Below are positions 47,194 through 57,439 of a stretch of DNA of 64,000 bases, one piece after another; positions within the stretch are counted from its first letter, which is position 1, and every line of letters starts with the position of its first letter. The stretch lies in the NCBI GenBank assembly GCA_907164885.2, contig OU015503.1:125413523-125477522 (forward strand), given 5' to 3'. Source of the DNA: Dolomedes plantarius (taxonomy: Eukaryota; Arthropoda; Arachnida; Araneae; Dolomedidae). The position numbers were made by a program, and so were the translations under genes. The notes beneath the pieces were generated by a model. That model ran no database searches, was not told the origin of the DNA, and saw only the letters and a list, made by a program, of their open reading frames with translations.

Positions 47194-47629
47194 TCAAAAT
47201 TTATTAGTGGAATAAGCGTCCTCAATAGTCATATCCACAAAACCTTCGCCTCCGATTGATTTAGCAAGCTCTAATATGCCACCAATTTCATTTTCTGATG
47301 ATTCTATTTCAACTGAAGATGTTGGTCCGCCTATATGGCGTCCCCATAATAAAGTGGCCAGCAAAACTGCGGTGAATTTTAGGCGAATGTCTTCGCGACA
47401 AGTGCCTCCGCATTTAAAAAAAAATTTCAACTTAAGATGGCCATATCTTCTTCCAATATGCATTTAACGTTGATGTTTTTAGTTCTTTCAGCGACAAATA
47501 TGATGTTGATGCAGTGCTTAGTTGAAAATTGTTTAATTGTAAACTGTGCATGACGCTTTCCGCTGTGACATCGGAATAGTTATAAATGAATAAATTATAA
47601 TTTGCTCGTACATTTTCATGTAAAGCCAC
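47194..47629 (-). pseudogene. pogo/Tigger-type transposase C-terminal fragment
   Basis: Minus strand: LKELKTSTLNAYWKKIWPS, the end of the DDE_1 domain where the chain reads SWKKLWP in relatives. Beyond the inserted SINE comes ENEIGGILELAKSIGGEGFVDMTIED, a typical Tigger/Jerky tail. The catalytic domain is missing and the gene is split by the SINE at 47322-47423. Confidence 0.65.
47322..47423 (+). mobile_element. 5'-truncated SINE copy (same family as 33880-34094)
   Basis: Flanked by a 16-bp duplication with one mismatch: ATTTCAACTGAAGATG (47306-47321) and ATTTCAACTTAAGATG (47424-47439). The body matches the 3' half of the SINE at 33880-34094 in inverse orientation (CTATATGGCG, GGCCAGCAAAACTGCGGTGA, CGAATGTCTTCG, CAAGTGCCTCCGCAT), and it ends in a nine-base A tail. 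It lacks the tRNA-like head, as expected for incomplete reverse transcription. Confidence 0.9.
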
Positions 47630-48512
47630 TATACTTCATTATTCCTTACCGTCATTATTTTAAGGCAATTTAGTTTTTAAATGTGTTAAACAAAAATCAT
47701 GTTATCTAGTGCTGTAGAAGTATAGTGTTGTACAAAGGTTTTCGCAATTTTTTTATCGTGTGAGAGCGAAACCGTGTTACAGGTTGCAGTGTTATACGAG
47801 GGTTACCGCAATTTATCCTTTCGTGTTAGAACGAAACCGTGTTGTAAGATTCCGTGCTGTAGGAGGGTTACCCGTATTTAGTTTTCTGACAGAGCCACAT
47901 CTAAACACTCGATTCTTTGAGGTTCATACATTGCTCCTTGACACATCCCTATATTGAAGTTTAAAAATGTACCCTCAATTTTATGCCTTCGAGAGTTTTA
48001 CCCCAGTCTTGAGAAACACCTGAATCGTTCATTCTCTGAATCTAGCTGTGCATGATTTTCTTGGTTACTCAGAAACATCTTTTGGCTTTTCAGAAAGATG
48101 ATTCAAATGCAAACCTTTGCTTGTGATCATTACGATGAGTGGGTAAGAGCTCAAAACACGAAAACTGTGATAAACTACACTTGGTGGCCCAAGTTCATTT
48201 AGCAAGATTCTGGCGAAGCTAAGGTTCTTAGAATAACAGTCGTATGTAGATCTACTTTAAAAGAAGTAAGTTTCACAGACTAGACGTATTGAAAAGGACG
48301 TACGCTAAGTGCACCTTATTCCTCGAATGAGAGTTTATCGCTGTATCTTTCAGGCAACAATACGAGCGAAATTCTGCCAAGTTCTAACAAACTACCGATA
48401 AATGCTGCCTGATACTTTGAAATTTACCTATATCCCATTACGTGCATTCTCTTCGCACACACGATCTAGAAGTATCAAAGCATTGATGTATTTTTAAAAC
48501 AGAAAAGAAGCA
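47630..48512. other. Interval without recognisable genes
   Basis: No coding frame with a recognisable domain. A repeated CCGTGTT(A/G)...GTG(C/T)TGTA motif occurs around 47769-47860. Nothing else assignable. Confidence 0.45.
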
Positions 48513-48805
48513 CTTTCACCTGATCGAGAGCGCGTGTTTGTCATCAGATTATCATTACAAGTAGCTTTTGAGGTTATACATAGGACGTTTATCTCTAACT
48601 GATAATGTTTATGTTTTACATAACCTTTCAAGACGATAGATCTACCGATTCACTGGTGTTGGTAGTGCCGCAATATGCGAGATGCTCCATCGAACTACTT
48701 TCTTTGAAACTATTATAATCCGAAAACAAATTGGTAAGAAATGCAATACTTCTGGAAGTACCATTTAGCTCGAATATTCAAATTAACAACCACAGTGTTG
48801 TTAAC
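48513..48805 (+). repeat. Dispersed repeat (family also at 55598-55768)
   Basis: CTTTCACCTGAT, AGAGCGCGTGTTTGT, TTTGAGGTTAT, ATAATGTTTATGT, CCTTTCAAGACGATAGATC and AAATTAACAAC occur in the same order in both places. This copy has about 110 bp of extra sequence before the last block. It is non-coding and its type is unknown. Confidence 0.75.
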
Positions 48806-50168
48806 TATAGAAGTCAAATGCACGTGTTCAGGTTCTCAAACAGTCTAGGAGAGACGGGTGAAAATCTAATGAGTCGGTCTTTATAAGCTCGGATATATAG
48901 CCGCTTCTATTCCATGGTCATTATTCTGGAACTTTACAAATCATTGACCGATTTATCATAAAACAGCAACCGAAATTTTCTACGCTCTAAGAACTATAAT
49001 CACTTCACATTCGATTCAGCAGTCAGTTTTCAGTCTTCAAAATGCAGCTGTAATTTTAAGACAGACAATTTGAAATTTAAGATATCCGACTTCGGATAAA
49101 AAAAAAAATTAATCTTCACTAACCTTTGGAATCGTGTACAATTTTGGGGAACATTAAATATAAATTTTAGTCGATTTTCATGCAGGATATCTTAGGGCTA
49201 CTCAAGACCTCAAAACCAAAGAACTACTATTTTAAGATTTAGAGTCTGAAATTATAGTAGTTTTTTGCAATTACGTTTCTGGTAATATTGTATCAAACAA
49301 GACTGATATTTATCTTCTTTCGGCTCCGTTATATTCTAGTTTATTTTAACGCATGCAGGCGTTTCTTCGTCTTAAGCTTTTATTTACAGAGCAAAAGTTA
49401 ATGGTTAAAACTAACATCTTTTGACGTTGCGTCTGTTGTGTATTAGATTAAAAAGACCATGGACTATTGGATTTATTCTTTAAAACCGAGTGAATGAGTT
49501 GAATAATCGTATAAGAAGAGCTAGATAAATATCCCATATTAGATAACCATAACACTTAAATCTTAGTTTAAACCATACACTAGAAATACTAAAAAAAACG
49601 ACCATTTCGATGAAATTACCGATGAAATTATTAAACGACTGAAGCATGCGTCTGTCATGTATCTCTATCGTAAAGTTTTAAAGAACTTCATTCATTGTAA
49701 ACAGGAGCCATTTTATTTACAAGATGTATTTTTTGCCATTAAATGATCAGTAAAGTGGAAGGTTAAGAATAAACTTTGAATACTTTTCATTTGTTTATCC
49801 TTCTGATGATTCGGCATTTCCGATGCTTAGGTTTTTCACGGTAATGCATTATTCTTGACACACCGACGCATTCAATTTTTCTGCACGCTGGCGAAATTTA
49901 GCCAAAAATACTGAAGAGTAGCTTTCGAAGTGGCACTGTTGCACCTAAACTAAGTAGATCGAGCTTTAAGACTTTCCGGCGATTATTTCGAGCGAGATAA
50001 AGGGAAACTAATGCTTAGTCCAGTCACGTTTGTATGGAATGCGGTTTGCCAAATCTTTCTACAGATCATAAAAGTAATAAAACTTTAAATTTAAAACCAC
50101 AAAACGATTCGACTTCCACTGTATACACCGATTTATTGACGACGTATTACATCAAGTTTAAAATGTTC
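48806..50168. other. Interval without recognisable genes
   Basis: AT-rich with only short open frames. No transposon termini or RNA genes seen. Confidence 0.5.
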
Positions 50169-50607
50169 TCATTTCCCTACAGACCACGGTTGGTGAGGGA
50201 CCGTCCAGATAGTGCTCCAAGGTAAGAAACCGTAATCTCATACTTTTTCGACTTGAATCCATATTTCGTTCGAAGTTAGTGAAAAGTGTGTTTAATATGT
50301 GTTTTTCTCGTGCGACTGCGTGTGAAGATTTTTGCACATCTCACAATACAGAATCTGTGTCCCTGACATTGGAAAGAGGTTATGGAGATGAAATTCTTTT
50401 ACTACAATCTTCGCTATCGGAATTATTACGAAATATTTTGGAACCTCCCCTCTTCCAGTTAAGAAAAGGTACACGGATCCCAAAGAAATTGACTATTATG
50501 GATGGGCAGGACGTTTTTCGATTGTGAGGATTAGAATATTTTTCCTCTACAGGTGCATTTCCTATCAAGATATTTTAGAAGAGGCACGGGATTTCTCGTA
50601 TAAAATG
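50169..50607 (+). repeat. Duplicated segment R1 with exon-like signals
   Basis: It is near-identical to 52799-53234. It contains TTTCCCTACAG (acceptor-like), a 39-bp open block, then AG/GTAAGA (donor-like); about 290 bp later come TTTTCCTCTACAG (acceptor) and another open block starting GTGCATTTCC. The two blocks are in compatible phase, so they could be exons of a host gene or captured exons. In this copy the second block runs into Gypsy-derived sequence and a stop. An 82-codon frame (50279-50527) fills the would-be intron. Confidence 0.6.
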
Positions 50608-50693
50608 GCGGCGAGAAAATGGCTGTGTGGAACTAGTCGCTCGACGCTAATTTAATCCAACTCAATCCGCGTGCAAAACGTACGCAGTCACCA
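50608..50693 (-). other. Gypsy 5' leader fragment
   Basis: Read on the minus strand, it starts right after the LTR with TGGTGACTGCGTA (primer-site-like, 50681-50693). The remaining leader ends where segment R1 begins. Confidence 0.5.
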
Positions 50694-50943
50694 CTATAAA
50701 GCATATTGTTATATACTAGCTTTATTCTACACAATATCATATTCACTTCATTAACAGCAATATTATATACATATATACAGTTCGCTAACATTACTACAAT
50801 GTCTAACTAGCGACGGAGCAACGTGCATGGCGAGTATGTGTAGGCAACTAACCCTTGCTCGCATCTAAACTTCGGGGTGTATTCTTCCGCAGTGGAAACT
50901 TCTCTGCCCGCTGCATTGTGACGCCATCTAGTGAGGCGATGCA
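50694..50943 (-). repeat. Gypsy LTR (same family as 61276-62720)
   Basis: About 250 bp. Minus strand starts TGCATCGCCTCACTAGATGGCG and ends near CTTTATAG. It aligns closely with the LTR split by the Merlin element at 61276-61384 plus 62575-62720 (shared blocks CTAGCTTTATTCTACAC, ATATACATATATACAG, CTAACTAGCGACGG-like, GCAACGTGCATGGCGAG). No pol sequence accompanies it here. Confidence 0.85.
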
Positions 50944-51227
50944 GTATCAACAAAATAAATATTTGTTATTGTGATTGAGAGATTGTTTGAGTCATCCTGA
51001 ATTTAAGTTATTATTGAGGCGTCAGTTTATTGCATTAAGAGATTGGACGAACCGAACTAAACACCCACCGCAGGGATACTCTAGATTTCTGTGCCCGTCC
51101 GCCATCTTCAATTTTTCCGACGACTTGGTGATAATAGTGCGTTCTGGTAACTCCACTGGCAACCCCTTCTAACCAATGAAATCGCGTTGATTGAACGACG
51201 TCATTTTTCTGACCTCCCATTGGATCT

Positions 51228-51286
51228 CCAATTTGCATAAGTCAAAAGTGGGCTACAATTATCTCAACTCATTTCCAATTTGCATA
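51228..51286 (+). promoter_or_regulatory. Paired CCAATTTGCATA motifs
   Basis: CCAATTTGCATA occurs at 51228-51239 and 51275-51286, each holding a CCAAT-like core and an ATTTGCAT octamer. Further CCAAT and CCCATTGG sites lie at about 51172 and 51216. It looks like a proximal promoter cluster upstream of the Merlin-like coding remnant. Function is inferred only. Confidence 0.35.
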
Positions 51287-51462
51287 TTCCACAATTAACT
51301 AATCACTTTGTGCACTGTTTACATCTGCTGCTGTCTTCACTGGGTTTATTCTAAGATTTCAATCTTATAGCATCTTAAAATTCATCCTTCTCTCGTCTGT
51401 TTTTCTCATCCTACGGAGCATAGAATAATCGAGACTGATCAATGCGCTATTTCGTTTTTGCA

Positions 51463-52510
51463 GGATTTAAAAATTCTTCCACGCGAGTTAGATGAAATAA
51501 ATTGCACCACGTGTGGATTAACTATGCGTATTTCTCGAGGATCAAGGATGAATTTCGGATGGCGCTGGAGATGTAAAGAAAAAATGTAATGCTACAATAA
51601 ACCCACTGTCCAACACATTTTTTGAACACTCCAAACTCTCAATCGATGAAATACTTAGCATCATCCTTGACTTTGTTAGTCAGCGCAAGGTGACTGAAGT
51701 TCACAGGGGCATGTACGAATGGAGGAAGTTCCCCGGATTACCCAACATCCACATTAGGTACTATGATTGATTTTTTCTTTTGTCGTGAAGTTCGTGAGGT
51801 TTATGCCTCACATAATTGTCAATTACTCGGGAGAGAGGGAAAGACGGTTGAGCTTGATGAGACTTTTCTCACTTCACGTAAGTACAATAGGGATAGAAGA
51901 ACAGCCTCGATGTCGCAGGTTTGGTATCTACTGTCTAGAAGACAAAGAGGACTATTCTTCAGGGTTAAGTAGAAAAAAGGGAACATTTATGGCCGTTAGT
52001 TAAAAGGTTCTGCCACCCAAGCACCTCGGTAATTTGTACCGACTCTGCACTCCCATATGAAAATACTGATCTTTTCCCATCAGCTGTACACAAAACTACT
52101 AACCAAAGCATCTGTGAATTTGTGGGCTGGAATGATCAGTCCAGCACAATAATTTCGTTGGAGAACGAAAATAAACATCTGAAGCTCGCTTTGACCTCCA
52201 AACGCAACTCAAAAAGCATCATTCAAGGTATGGCGGTTTTTTTTACAGAAGACGTCGTCTTCAAAGAGAACTCTCTGAAGGCGAGCGAATTTACAATTTT
52301 TTGCAGGACTTAAGGGACGTCTACCCAGGTCCCGGGAAACAGGGTAAACATCTTCAGGAGATCGAATTCTCAACCCCACAATCGGAAGGAATCCAAGATC
52401 TTTTTCCTCCCCCTGCCAAGCGAAAAAGAACAGAAAAAGAACGACAAGAAGAGGATGAAGTACCGTTTGTCGAGGATTTGGAAGATGCCGATTGGGAAAC
52501 AAACGTTTAG
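51463..52510 (+). pseudogene. Merlin/ISXO2-type transposase remnant with acidic C-tail
   Basis: Following TTTTTGCAG, the frame reads DLKILPRELDEINCTTCGLTMRISRG...WRWRCKEK, a zinc-ribbon opening with CxxC. After frameshifts come FFEHSKLSIDEIL, LLGREGKTVELDETFLTSRKYNRD (catalytic Asp), LFFRV, then STIISLENENKHLKLAL, where the catalytic Glu block is expected. A C-terminal frame (52301-52510) encodes a Pro-rich and charged tail, PPPAKRKRTEKERQEEDE, ending DADWETNV. At least four frame breaks are needed, so it is non-functional as a single protein. Terminal repeats were not found. Confidence 0.7.
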
Positions 52511-52798
52511 GTAAGTGGAAATTTTTTAAATCTATTTTTTAATATTTTTTTTTTATTTTATCATATATATTTTATCATATATTTTTTTATTTTATCATAC
52601 TTAATGTTGATTCATTCTTAAAATTCAATTTTGAATATTATATCTCGTGTTAAATTGCCTCTATGTGAGACGCCGACAGATGGCGTCACTAGTAGTACCA
52701 CTGAGCACCTCTGAATTAACCAATGAAACATCCTGATACTTCCAGCCAATTGAATGCTTTTTTGCATTTTGACTAACCCCCATGGACTTTATGGGGTT

Positions 52799-53234
52799 TC
52801 ATTTCCCTACAGACCACGGTTGGTGAGGGACCGTCCAGATAGTGCTCCAAGGTAAGAAACCGTAATCTCATACTTTTTCGACTTGAATCCATATTTCGTT
52901 CGAAGTTAGTGAAAAGTGTGTTTAATATGTGTTTTTCTCGTGCGACTGCGTGTGAAGATTTTTGCACATCTCACAATACAGAATCTGTGTCCCTGACATT
53001 GGAAAGAGGTTATGGAGATGAAATTCTTTTACTACAATCTTCGCTATCGGAATTATTACGAAACATTTTGGAACCTCCCCTCTTCCAGTTAAGAAAAGGT
53101 ACACGGATCCCAAAGAAATTGATTATGGGTGGGCAGGACGTTTTTCGATTGTGAGGATTAGAATATTTTTCCTCTAAAGGTGCATTTCCTATCAAGATAT
53201 TTTAGAAGAGGCACGGGATTTCTCGTATAAAATG
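52799..53234 (+). repeat. Duplicated segment R2 with exon-like signals
   Basis: Second copy of R1, offset by 2,630 bp, with a few substitutions and a 3-bp deletion. The acceptor-like TTTCCCTACAG, donor-like AGGTAAGA and second acceptor region (CCTCTAAAG here) are kept. The second open block continues past the end of the duplication as ARDFSYKMTKHYDRQMKPTAER and meets GTAAGAAG at 53278, another donor-like site. This copy may therefore be the parental one. Confidence 0.6.
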
Positions 53235-53277
53235 ACTAAACATTATGATCGCCAGATGAAGCCTACTGCTGAGAGGG
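53184..53277 (+). CDS. Candidate exon of an unknown gene
   Basis: Between an acceptor-like CTCTAAAG/G and a donor-like GAG AG/GTAAGAAG the frame is open for 31 codons: CISYQDILEEARDFSYKMT then KHYDRQMKPTAER. Its phase matches the preceding 39-bp block (encoding PRLVRDRPDSAPR). A further block with CACCCCAG and ACAG/GTGATT borders (53519-53608) is open in a frame that does not match this phase. No domain is recognised and it could be chance. Transcript data would decide. Confidence 0.25.
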
Positions 53278-54185
53278 TAAGAAGATTTTTATATTAACTT
53301 TTTCAAAATTTGTTTAGACTTCTATATTTTATTATGTGCAGATAAGTTGTAATTATGAGCTTGTTTTTTTCTTTTAGAATTTATCTTATTATTTTTCCCG
53401 CCTCAATATTCATTTTATGCCATGTTTTATTTATGCACGTGACTATGCTTTGTTTTTACATAGCAAAATATTGACGAAAACCTATTAGAGGTTAAAAACA
53501 TTTTTTAACCGCACCCCAGATCGACGCTTTGCTCTCAGCCAGTCCTAAGTCTGGAAAAATGTCTTATATTACATCAACAGCTTTTCAATACCATCTGAAT
53601 ACATCACAGGTGATTATGTTTAATTATATCCTTTCCTGTATTATGGTGTCATTTGCATGTATATTTAAATATAAGCGATTTTCATAAAATAAAGTGATAT
53701 ATTGTATATTATCTGTAGAAGAGCCGAACCAAAATTTTACGGAAAATGCGATACTCTTGTGGGATGAACTTGTTCGTAAATTTGAATTCACATTTTCGTC
53801 GCCGATATTATCCATCATTTGAGAAAATAATTTGATATCCAAATTCATGCGATATTCAAAAGTGCCAATTAAATTTAGTTTTGTCACATGTAGTACCGAC
53901 TGCTCTAATACTTCGTTCAGTAAAAAGTTTAATATTTCAAAGGGTATTGTAAGTAAAATTAAAAGAAACTGAACGTGGCTTCTTATTAATAAGAAATCAA
54001 GATTTGTTACATTTTGTTACTCCAAAGTAACCTTACAGCTTGCCAACTCCACTTACTACCGGCAATAACCAGAGCGAATAGGACAGCACCGAAAAAGGTC
54101 ATCCGGTAATAGGCGGGGGTAACTATGACTCTTAGATCTGTGGCCCGTATTGACTCTAGAGAGGCTTCCGTAGGTTCGCCCAGTC
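53278..54185. other. Interval without a recognised gene
   Basis: AT-rich. The 87-codon minus-strand frame at 53624-53887 has no recognisable domain. I see no repeats or RNA genes. Confidence 0.4.
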
Positions 54186-54189
54186 TTCG

Positions 54190-55600
54190 CAGCGCTACGG
54201 ATTATTTCCGTACGCTGTTCGAATAATCCGTAGCTGAACGAGAAGCTGATCCCCAAGCTGATGGCTCTTTCCCGAGAGTCACCAATCGCTCCACCTGCGA
54301 CGCGCTCGTGCAGCCTGTCACACCGGAAGAGGTTACAAACGTTATCAAACGGCTTCACTACACATTGGCTGATAGCCTTGAAGCGTAGCTTACAGAGAGG
54401 GATGGAAAGGCGGCTGGCGAAACTGTTTACGGGGTGGAGTGATCATCGGTGTTGAATCCCTGACACAAAGACGGGAAACCAGACGATTCTCATCCCAAAA
54501 GCAGTGACCAGCTCCGAGGAACTTTCTAAGTGGAGGCCCACCACGATAGGCAAAGTCCTTGAGAGTTTTCACGAACATCCAGAGACTCCTTTTTGGAGAC
54601 CGTAGTTTCGCTGTGCGAGCCACAGCGGGGTTTTCGACGGTGTCCCGGGATGGCTGTAAACGTGCATATCCTGCAGCAAGTCGTATGTAAGGGCAATGCG
54701 GAGAGAGACTACACTGCTATCGTCTTCGTCAACTTTGCTAAGGGATGTCCACATCCTCATCCCGTACCTGGGGATACTCAACAGCCTGCGTTGTTTTAAT
54801 GTCTGTGCTGGGTTCACACTGTTAGTTGGCAATCTCTACGCCGAATGCCAGTACCAGGCTTCTCGTCGAGCCAGTACTCTGAGCTGATCCGCTTCTAGTG
54901 TGTGGTGGAGGTAAAGCATGGGGTATCCCTTGTCCCCTTATCTTTCTAATATCGCAATTGACCCACTTACTGGCGCGTTCCAAGAGACTCAACATGGCAT
55001 AATACTAAGTGGAACTCACTCAAGGATAGGGCATGTCACCTAGCCAGACGACACCGTCGTCCACGCCAGTAACTCTGAGGGAATTACCGCACAACTTGAA
55101 GTTGTAGGGAAGTTCGTAGCCCGAGCAGGTCTTGTCCTCAACGTCCGTAAGTAATGTTCTGTGATGCCATGGCGGTGTCCGGACAGTGGGGTGATGGTCG
55201 ATACCTCTACAAATTGGCGCACCGCTGGCGACGAAATTCTGGGGATCCCGTCAGACTCCCTCATCCCGTACCTGGGGTTGCAATTCTCCCCTCGTACGGG
55301 CCTCGTATTAACCTCCATCCGAGAGCGGTTAAAGCGATGGCGCACAGCTGTGACGCTGTCTGCACTGAAGCCGGACCAAAAGGTTGTAGTCCCGAAGGAC
55401 TACATGGTCCCTCGGCTCCTCCACTGCATTGTTACCGGCCCACTTACAGTGGGGAGCTCAGGATGGTGTACAAGTTACCGAGACAAGCGGTCAGAAGTGA
55501 CTCATTTGACCGGTTGTACCACTATTGGTGTGCTATATGCGTCACCAGGGGAACGAGGGCTTCGGCTTCCCTTCCCTCATGAAAATGACAGGTATGACTT
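54190..55600 (+). pseudogene. R2-like LINE reverse transcriptase, heavily decayed
   Basis: Plus strand in broken frames: PVTPEEVTNVIKRLHYT, TILIPKA, LSKWRPTTIGKVLESF, VHILQQVVCKG, IVFVNFAKG, DDTVV (usually preceded by YA, here altered), LEVVGKFVARAGLVLNV and DSLIPYLGLQFSPRTGLVLTSIRERLKRWR, TLSALKPDQKVVVPKDYMVPRLLHCIVTGPL. The order and wording match R2/NeSL-clade RT and thumb regions. There are many stops and shifts, and the YADD block has lost its Tyr-Ala. No N-terminal zinc fingers or restriction-like endonuclease seen. Higher GC than the neighbours. Confidence 0.8.
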
Positions 55601-55768
55601 TCACCTGATACAGAGCGCGTGTTTGTAATTAGATATATCATTGCAATTTGAGGTTATCAACCACAGATGAACGTCCAATGTATAATGTTTATGTCTTAAA
55701 CCTTTCAAGACGATAGATCAATCGTTTCACCAGTTGTTGCTTCAAATTAACAACCCCAGTGTGTTGCC
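55598..55768 (+). repeat. Dispersed repeat (family also at 48513-48805)
   Basis: Shares the ordered blocks listed for 48513-48805, from CTTTCACCTGAT to AAATTAACAACC. It lies between the R2-like LINE and the next SINE. Non-coding. Confidence 0.75.
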
Positions 55769-56010
55769 GGATGATGGCCGAATGGTTAGGATGCTGGCAT
55801 TCTCGCTGCCATTTGGTACCGAAATCAATGGGTTTCGAACCCACTCGAGACATGGACGTTTCTAGACGTTCGGAACCTGCTTTAAGCGGTAGGTCCAGGT
55901 TTATTCAGTGACAAGTGACTAAAATTTTAGAAGAGGAGAGAGGAAGCGCGCTTGACGCTGTAGGTGTAATTTGTAATGCGTTAATTCGTATTTTGTCTTC
56001 ACTTGGTAGA
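55768..56010 (+). mobile_element. tRNA-derived SINE (second family)
   Basis: The head is tRNA-like: GATGGCCGAATGGTTAGGAT (A-box, about 55773-55792), an anticodon-arm-like CTGGCATTCTCGCTGCCA, and GGGTTTCGAACCC (B-box with one extra T, 55830-55842). An unrelated body follows, with CGTTCGGAACCTGC and AGGTCCAGG. The 3' end and duplication were not resolved. The body differs from the SINE at 33880-34094. Confidence 0.7.
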
Positions 56011-56334
56011 ATAAAACCACTTTTTGTTTATGAGCGCGTCATCAGTTGATACCACGACATTACAGTACCCATAATAGTAACCCTAGTGTTCAAGATAGTG
56101 TTTATTGTGGTGTTACGAATGAAAACTGTGACAAGGATGCCTCTCACGGATTTCCTGGCATTGAGAGCGGTAACGACAGGATTAAAGCATCAAAGATTTT
56201 CTACAAAACCAACTATTCTCCCTAATGGGAATACTATGAAGTCATCTCAATTTCGTTGACTTCCGGGAAACATTGCACTCCCAAGTCAACTCAGATGATT
56301 ACAGCCCAGTCTTGCTTTAGATTGTGTAATTAAG

Positions 56335-57322
56335 GTGCTCAAGAGTCGTACTAATAATATTCAGGATTTTTTTGTATTACCATTTTTTGATCTTTACTTT
56401 AAGTCCTATAGAAAAAAACAAATTAAGTTTTTGTGTAAGTTCAATATTGAAATGTATATTGAGGGTGGTTATGTTAAAATTGGCCAGAAACAGGCCGCTA
56501 AACGACAGAGAACTGACGAGTATCCCGCAGGGTCTCTAACAAATTCGCGCTCTTCAGCCCCGAAGTAGAAATAAATCAAAACGTAAATTCTAATGTTAAC
56601 AATAATGGTGAAAGTAACGAGGCCACTAATACCAGCAATAAAAAAATATCACATATACTATGAGTCATGGCCGGATTACAAGCCTCTACTCGATAAAATT
56701 ATGGCTACTGTCCCAAATGTAGAACCCCAACTAGCCGGTAACTTATCTTCAAAAATGTCGACGATTATCGTGCCGTGCAGGGATTCCTGACGGATGGGAA
56801 AATTCCGCTTAGGTCTGTTGACCCTGGGTCCGAGAGGCCGAAAACAATTCTAATCGGGGTCTGCCATACATCACCCTCACTCTCACTTTAAGTGTGCCCT
56901 CAATGTCAGCATCGAGGGAACACTTAAAAATCTAGGTATTGAACCAACTCAAGTTGCTTACTTGACAAAACGAAAACACCGATGCCATTATTTATGGCCC
57001 GTCTTAGGCCTTCTCCTAATCTGGATAATTTAAAAACTATAAACCATCTTAAAATCACTATCCAGCCGTTCCGTTTAAACAGGCCGGCTTCTTGCAGTGT
57101 TACAACTGCCAGAAGTTCGGCCATAGCAGCCTAACTTGTAAGCTAACAACTAAATGTCTCCTCTGTAGGGGCAATCATCAAGCCAGATATTGCCCTGTTA
57201 GAGGTGACCAGACAAAATTCAAATTCGCAAACTGCCAGGAAAACCACAATAGTTATACTTCTAAAAAAAGTTGTAATAGTTTGAGTCTTCTAAAACAATT
57301 TCTGAAGGGGGATGTTTCATAA
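56335..57322 (+). pseudogene. LINE ORF1 (gag-like, zinc knuckles), decayed
   Basis: Broken plus-strand frames carry YPAGSLTNSRSSAPK, ATVPNVEPQLAGNL, DYRAVQGFLTDGKIPLRSVDPGSERP, VAYLTKRKT-like and MPLFMARLRPSPNLDNLKTINHL. The final frame (57092-57322) holds CYNCQKFGHSSLTC and CLLCRGNHQARYC, two zinc knuckles, and a third broken one. This is the Jockey/I-type ORF1 layout with a PRE_C2HC-like middle. Several frameshifts separate the blocks. No matching ORF2 follows directly. Confidence 0.82.
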
Positions 57323-57439
57323 ATAATAGCTATGAAGTAGCAAAACAGCTAAATGGTGGTATCACTGATTTAAAAAGTTACGACTTTACGGACTTTTCTA
57401 ATTCTATAAACTTAAGACCTCTACAATATTATACTTAGT

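Noticed and set aside
50169..53234. R1 and R2 as LTRs of one element
   Set aside because: They are direct repeats of about 440 bp, but do not start TG or end CA, have no primer site or polypurine tract next to them, and carry splice-like signals; the DNA between has no gag-pol.
55040..55582. Long overlapping frames on both strands at 55040-55582
   Set aside because: They lie over the R2-like RT; only the frame encoding the YLGLQFSPRTG and RLKRWR blocks has a recognisable match.
55768..55855. Functional tRNA gene
   Set aside because: A- and B-boxes are present, but the B-box has an extra base and the arms do not fold into a proper cloverleaf; a SINE body follows.
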